The notes under the pieces: model-generated | Database searches by the model: none | What the model was told of the DNA's origin: nothing | What the model saw: the letters and a program-made list of their open reading frames with translations, nothing else | Part shown: one piece after another, positions 6,044 to 10,097 of the stretch | How positions within the stretch are numbered: the first letter of the stretch is position 1 | How the letters are laid out: the number at the start of each line of letters is the position of its first letter | Made by a program: the position numbers and the translations under genes | Source of the DNA: JAENVU01 sp964544295 | GTDB lineage: Bacteria; Actinomycetota; Acidimicrobiia; IMCC26256; JAENVU01 | NCBI GenBank assembly: GCA_964544295.1 | Contig: CAZJBJ010000133.1 | Coordinates: 1 to 10,097 of the forward strand | Direction of reading: 5' to 3' | Length of the DNA: 10,097 nt

Positions 6044-6577
6044 TCAACGACAGGCCCTACCTCGGAACTCCTCTTGGGAAAGGACTACGCCGTCGTTCCA
6101 GCTGACTTGGCCAACACGCATTCTGTCTGGAGAGAAGTTTGCGTAATGGGTGAACCCACCCGGGTTGACGACCACTTCGAACTTGGGAGCCAGCGGCGGC
6201 CGGACGTTCTTCACCATCACATAGCCTCTTGGAGCAGAGCCAATCATCACACGAGTCAACTCATGTGGCCTTGCGGAAGTAATTCTCCAATAGAACTGCT
6301 GCCTTCCCGGTGCTGAAGACTCGACGCGCGCACCGATCCCAGTGACTACATCATCGGTACACATCAGGACAATGAACCGGTTAGTGCTCCGCTTCAGTAC
6401 TCCGACTCGCAACGCTTGGTTCGCCGGTTCACAACCGCCGATAGCGAAGACTAACAATGTGACTATCGCGGCGCTCGCGAGACTACAGCGACGACTCGAT
6501 CGGTCATGATAGATACCGATACATAGCCATGTGAATCGATACTTCTTGTCGAATTGTGTCGCATGTAGTTCCCGCAT
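6044..6577 (-). CDS. Putative lipoprotein, likely immunity protein for the HExxH tip
   Basis: The 177-residue product carries a basic stretch (RSSRR), a hydrophobic run (CSLASAAIVTLLVFAI) and a lipobox-like IGGC followed by EPAN, so Cys49 would be lipidated and the rest would sit outside the membrane. The mature part has no motif I recognise. I chose the ATG at 6575-6577 because AGGA lies five bases before it. This gives an unusually long 48-residue leader, so a non-standard start further in is possible. The gene lies 159 bases after the stop of the long Rhs gene and before the repeated core. It is AT-rich (27 of 60 bases G+C in 6241-6300). An extracellular anchored immunity protein against an external protease-like toxin is the inference. 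Confidence 0.65.
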   Translation of the reverse strand: MRELHATQFDKKYRFTWLCIGIYHDRSSRRCSLASAAIVTLLVFAIGGCEPANQALRVGVLKRSTNRFIVLMCTDDVVTGIGARVESSAPGRQQFYWRITSARPHELTRVMIGSAPRGYVMVKNVRPPLAPKFEVVVNPGGFTHYANFSPDRMRVGQVSWNDGVVLSQEEFRGRACR

Positions 6578-6736
6578 CTGGTTCCTGGTCTTGCGAACAC
6601 GCACCAGAAGGTCCACGCCACGACGGCTCACGATGCATTCGTCCCCGCTCATTGCTCTTCGGACCGGACAGCTCGGGTCACGGGCGCGCACCAAACCCCC
6701 ACTCCCGGGCCCGTCTATTGCCTATTGGAGAGCCCG

Positions 6737-9700
6737 CTAGCATTTAGTATAGCCTCCATCTCTTAGCCCGGCGGCGATCTCATACGGGTGGTAGCACTCC
6801 GCCTCCTTGCCAGTAACTTGGCCTATACCCTTTCCGATTAACCACTCCAAGCCATAGGTTGCGGCGTACGCGAACTGACCGCCATGGCCAGCGACACCCG
6901 CGATAGCCCATTGATCGGCGTGCTTGGTCTCATGCCTCAAGAGAACGGCACTTACCCTCTTTGTGGACACCTGCAGAAAGACGTTCCCTACGGTGAAGTT
7001 ACGCATGTTGGGCGTGCGAACTCCTCGACAGACAAACATGCTGCCTGATCGACTTCTGCACGTACCACCAGCGGCACGGGCGTAGTTGAGCGCGATCGTC
7101 GTGAGCCAAAGGTTCCGTTGCTGGCGAATCTGCTCCCAGGCTCCCCGAACCAGTTCGTTGATCCGGCACCCGATCGAGTACCAGGAACAGTTGCCGTCGA
7201 GGTCGCGGCCGTTGATGGGGTCGCCACACACGTAGTCATACGCATTACACGACCCGCCGATCACCGGGTCCGCCGCCAAGAACCGGCCGATCTCCGGGTC
7301 ATACAAACGCACACCCATCCGCACGATCCCCAACGCCGGCGCCGCCGTGAACCGGGCCGCACCACCCAACCACCCCAACCGCGAGCCCGGCGGCGTCCCA
7401 CCCCGCCCGAACTCGTCGGCCGTCACCACCAAGCTCATCACGCCGGCGGCGTCGACCGTGCCAATCACATCACCATGCACATTCGTCGCATTGAACGTGA
7501 TCGTCGACCCCACGATCACCGCACCCCCAACGAACGAGGTCACCGTCCCACCAGCCGCCGGCTGCGACCACGCCGGACTATCACCACCACCCGCATACCC
7601 GAACACCACATTCTCGGTCACGGTCCCCGAAGACAGCGTTGTGACCTTCCGATGCAACACCCGACCCGACGGCGCCAACCACTCCTCCGTCTTCGTTGTC
7701 CCATCATTGATCACCGTCGCATGGTCATACTCGTCGTAGGTGAAACTCACCACCCCGATCCCCGTCCGAGTGAAACTCGTGACATTCCCATGCGCGTCGT
7801 ACACATACCCCGTACGACCCGGTGAACTCGTCACCCGATCCGCCGCGTCGAACACCGCCAACGGCGTCGCACACGCCGAATAGTTCGTCGGAGACACCGT
7901 GGCCGACGTACACGTGCGCGTCCGGTTCGTGTTCGCGTCGTAGTCGTACCGCCGACCGACCGTGCCTGCCGAGCCCCACTGTGTGAACTCACGCAACCGG
8001 CCCAGGGCGTCATAGGACGCGGCCCGTCCGGTCAACGAGTTGACCGCTCCGCTGATCCCCTCACCGATCGAGACCTGCCGACCAGCGAGGTCATAGCCGG
8101 GTGTCTCATCGAAGGTGATGTTGGCCGCGGTCGTCTTCTTGTCGTTGAGCCGGCCGGTGTTCGCGTCGAGGGTCGTCGTGATCGTGAGCTTGACCACTCC
8201 ACCCACCTGCTCTTCGGTCTTGGACAGCCGGCCGTTGGCGTCGTAGGTGAAGACCGTCGCCCGCCCCGACCCGCTCGACACGAACTCCACACCGGCGAGG
8301 AGCCGATTGTCGTAGTCGTACCCGAACGATGCCCAGACCATCGTGTCCGTACCGCCCGGCAACTTGCGCCAGGTCTGCGTCGGACGGCTTGCGAGGTCAT
8401 AGACGGTTCGGGTCTGGCTTCCCCGCTCGTCCTGGTAGAAGACCTGTCGACCGAGCAGATCGACTCGGGCGATCGTGGTCAGACTCGCGCCGCCCTCCGG
8501 GTTGTCGTAGGTCGTCGTGACCTCACCGGGCGAGTATGTGTACTGGATCTGCTTGCCACGCGTGATCGACTTCGTCGGCCGAAGGCGCGCGTCAACGGCG
8601 CTGCACGACCATTTGGCGTCACCGGATTCCTTCGTGAACGCCGGACTTCCCTGTTCGTTGTAGATCGTCTCGATCGACACCGGGCCTGATCCGGGATCCG
8701 CGTCCAGATGTTTCTTGACGAAACCGGCCTGATTGGGAGCGCTGCCCAGCGTCGGACAGCCCGTGTAGGTCGCGGCACCGGTTGGGTACGGGGCCGTCAC
8801 GCCCGGTGCGTAGAAGCTCTCGGTGGTCTCCGAGGCCGCCCCCGACGGCAGGTACTTGTGATCCGGTCGGATGAACCCGGTCGTACTCCCCACGTCTTCG
8901 AACCTCGATGAGGTCTGGGCGTTCAGACCGCCAGAATCGGCAGTCGTCGCGACCGCGATCCCCAGCACCTTCTCGATGCCGTCACCCGGCTCGTCGTACC
9001 GAGTCGTCGTGATCTTACCGTCCGCCCCCATCGCCCGCGTCGGAAGATCGAGGCGCGGACGGAGCTTGCTCATGAGGATCGGAACCCACGGACCCGTCGA
9101 ACCGATGCGGTAGACGACCCGGAAGGAGGCGTCGAGCAGATTCTCCTGGGTGACGATACGGAGCTTGTGCCAGTCGCTCGACGTGAGGTCACGGCCGATG
9201 CTCGCCTCCCCCGGGTTCCCCGCAGAGCCCGAGGTCACGAGCTGGTCATCGATGAACAGCGACGCTTGGTCGTCGGCTTCCACCCGGAACCACCACCGGC
9301 CGCCCGGCGTGTTCGTCGTCGCGGCCTGCAGCCAGATGTCACCGGTGATCACACCGGAGAAAGTCTCGGGATTGATCGCCGGCTCGGGTGTTCCGCTGCC
9401 CCATGAGGCTCCGAGTTCAGCAGTGCCGTAGGTCGAGTTGAACATCCGCGTCTTCGCCGGCACCGCGCCGGGGACGAAGGTGTCGTACCAGCGGGCCACC
9501 AGTCCCTGCCACGGCGTTCCGTCTTCGGCGGTGTCGTAGGCGACAGTGGTGTGCGGTACCTGGCTGACGTACGCCGCGGCCGGTACGAGCCCATTCTGCG
9601 CGGTGAACCAGCTGTTGGTCGCCGGCCCCCACGTCTCGACCGGTAACCGGCGGTTCACATCGAAGATCGACGTCGTCGCCATGCCCGAAGGATCGATCGT

Positions 9701-10097
9701 CTTCTCGACCGCGTTCACCGAGTCGTTCCACACCCGCCACGTCACGTGACCCGTTGCGTCCTGGTCGGTCAGGAGATGGGTCGTCGCGGCGTCGTAGTTG
9801 ACCGTCCGGATCGTCACGCCGTTGCCGGTCGTCGGCTGCACGCGGCCCTCCACCACCGTCTGCGTTCCCGAACCGGTGTAGGTATAGGTGTGTTGCTGAC
9901 GAATCGAGTCATCGGCCGCACTCGACATCGTGGGCGCAGGCTCGGGCGTCATCACCGACCGCACCTTGCCGGCGTCGCTCCCGGTCGTGAAGTAGTTGAT
10001 GATCGTGTTGATGCGTGAATCATTCGGCACTTGCAGCGCCTGCTGCTTCTCGTTGGCCAGCGGATCTCGAACCTGACTGATCAGCCCGTTGTCGTAG
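6737..10097 (-). CDS. Rhs/YD-repeat toxin protein with PA14 domain and HExxH tip (5' end outside window)
   Basis: Large polymorphic toxin; about 1119 C-terminal residues are visible and the frame is open through the right edge (YDNGLISQVRDPL). In order: a leading region; a PA14-like lectin domain at about 9070-9500 (GLVARWYDTF, FSGVITGDIWLQ, WWFRVEADDQASLFIDDQLV, WHKLRIV); YD repeats such as TVYDLASRPTQTW, FTYDANGRLSKTEE, SYDALGRLREF and VYDAHGNVTSF; and the Rhs core ending MGVRLYDPEIGRFLAADPVIGG and DPINGRDLDGN. The 150-residue tip (6740-7189) has HETKH at 6920-6934, a zinc-peptidase HExxH motif, and a downstream HPYEIAAGLRDGGY whose Glu (6779-6781) could be a third ligand. The tip is followed by a putative lipoprotein immunity gene. 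Delivery route and signal peptide lie outside the window. The metallopeptidase call rests on one motif. Confidence 0.9.
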   Translation of the reverse strand, partial: YDNGLISQVRDPLANEKQQALQVPNDSRINTIINYFTTGSDAGKVRSVMTPEPAPTMSSAADDSIRQQHTYTYTGSGTQTVVEGRVQPTTGNGVTIRTVNYDAATTHLLTDQDATGHVTWRVWNDSVNAVEKTIDPSGMATTSIFDVNRRLPVETWGPATNSWFTAQNGLVPAAAYVSQVPHTTVAYDTAEDGTPWQGLVARWYDTFVPGAVPAKTRMFNSTYGTAELGASWGSGTPEPAINPETFSGVITGDIWLQAATTNTPGGRWWFRVEADDQASLFIDDQLVTSGSAGNPGEASIGRDLTSSDWHKLRIVTQENLLDASFRVVYRIGSTGPWVPILMSKLRPRLDLPTRAMGADGKITTTRYDEPGDGIEKVLGIAVATTADSGGLNAQTSSRFEDVGSTTGFIRPDHKYLPSGAASETTESFYAPGVTAPYPTGAATYTGCPTLGSAPNQAGFVKKHLDADPGSGPVSIETIYNEQGSPAFTKESGDAKWSCSAVDARLRPTKSITRGKQIQYTYSPGEVTTTYDNPEGGASLTTIARVDLLGRQVFYQDERGSQTRTVYDLASRPTQTWRKLPGGTDTMVWASFGYDYDNRLLAGVEFVSSGSGRATVFTYDANGRLSKTEEQVGGVVKLTITTTLDANTGRLNDKKTTAANITFDETPGYDLAGRQVSIGEGISGAVNSLTGRAASYDALGRLREFTQWGSAGTVGRRYDYDANTNRTRTCTSATVSPTNYSACATPLAVFDAADRVTSSPGRTGYVYDAHGNVTSFTRTGIGVVSFTYDEYDHATVINDGTTKTEEWLAPSGRVLHRKVTTLSSGTVTENVVFGYAGGGDSPAWSQPAAGGTVTSFVGGAVIVGSTITFNATNVHGDVIGTVDAAGVMSLVVTADEFGRGGTPPGSRLGWLGGAARFTAAPALGIVRMGVRLYDPEIGRFLAADPVIGGSCNAYDYVCGDPINGRDLDGNCSWYSIGCRINELVRGAWEQIRQQRNLWLTTIALNYARAAGGTCRSRSGSMFVCRGVRTPNMRNFTVGNVFLQVSTKRVSAVLLRHETKHADQWAIAGVAGHGGQFAYAATYGLEWLIGKGIGQVTGKEAECYHPYEIAAGLRDGGYTKC
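7203..7874 (-). repeat. 672-bp direct repeat of Rhs core, copy in the long gene
   Basis: Partner of 5351-6022. It covers the last part of the YD repeats and the whole Rhs core up to the tip junction at NGRDLDGN. Confidence 0.93.

Noticed and set aside
7118..7825. Plus-strand open frames inside both copies of the Rhs core.
   Set aside because: They appear in both copies simply because the DNA is repeated; they are antisense to the YD-repeat coding frame and lack protein-like composition.

Overview
The window looks chromosomal and comes from a high-GC actinobacterium. The S12 and S7 proteins are of actinobacterial type, GTG starts are common, and an Acidimicrobiia-like lineage is a reasonable but unproven guess. 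Every host gene reads on the minus strand; only the outer insertion sequence's transposase reads on the plus strand.

Layout: (1) 1-1092 carries the str operon rpsL-rpsG-fusA, with fusA cut after 13 codons by the window edge and a long, strongly structured rpsG-fusA spacer. (2) 1239-1533 is the 3' part of a small membrane-protein gene, apparently cut by the insertion sequence. (3) 1534-4452 is an IS256-family element with 28-bp imperfect terminal inverted repeats. Its transposase gene is split by an IS110-family element (2699-4156) inserted just before the codon for the catalytic glutamate. (4) 4591-10097 is an Rhs/YD-repeat toxin locus: the 3' end of a long Rhs gene (PA14 domain, YD repeats, core, and a tip with an HExxH motif), a putative lipoprotein immunity gene, a promoterless second copy of the Rhs core with a different tip, and a small membrane-protein gene as its likely partner.

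Two systems stand out. First, the non-coding end of the IS110 element can be folded by eye into the two-loop shape of a bridge RNA. Each loop is capped by almost the same hairpin (GCU-GCG-AGC core). The loop strands match, with the same polarity and the same spacing, the target site in the IS256 transposase gene and the element's own joined ends, sharing a GT core. Next to it the target half-site is present four times in tandem. Second, a 672-bp direct repeat of the Rhs core, with no difference found by reading, would let homologous recombination swap the metallopeptidase-like tip and its lipoprotein for the second tip by deleting 1852 bp.

The str operon would normally follow rpoC. Here an IS256 element without a visible target duplication joins it to an Rhs locus, which suggests a rearrangement.
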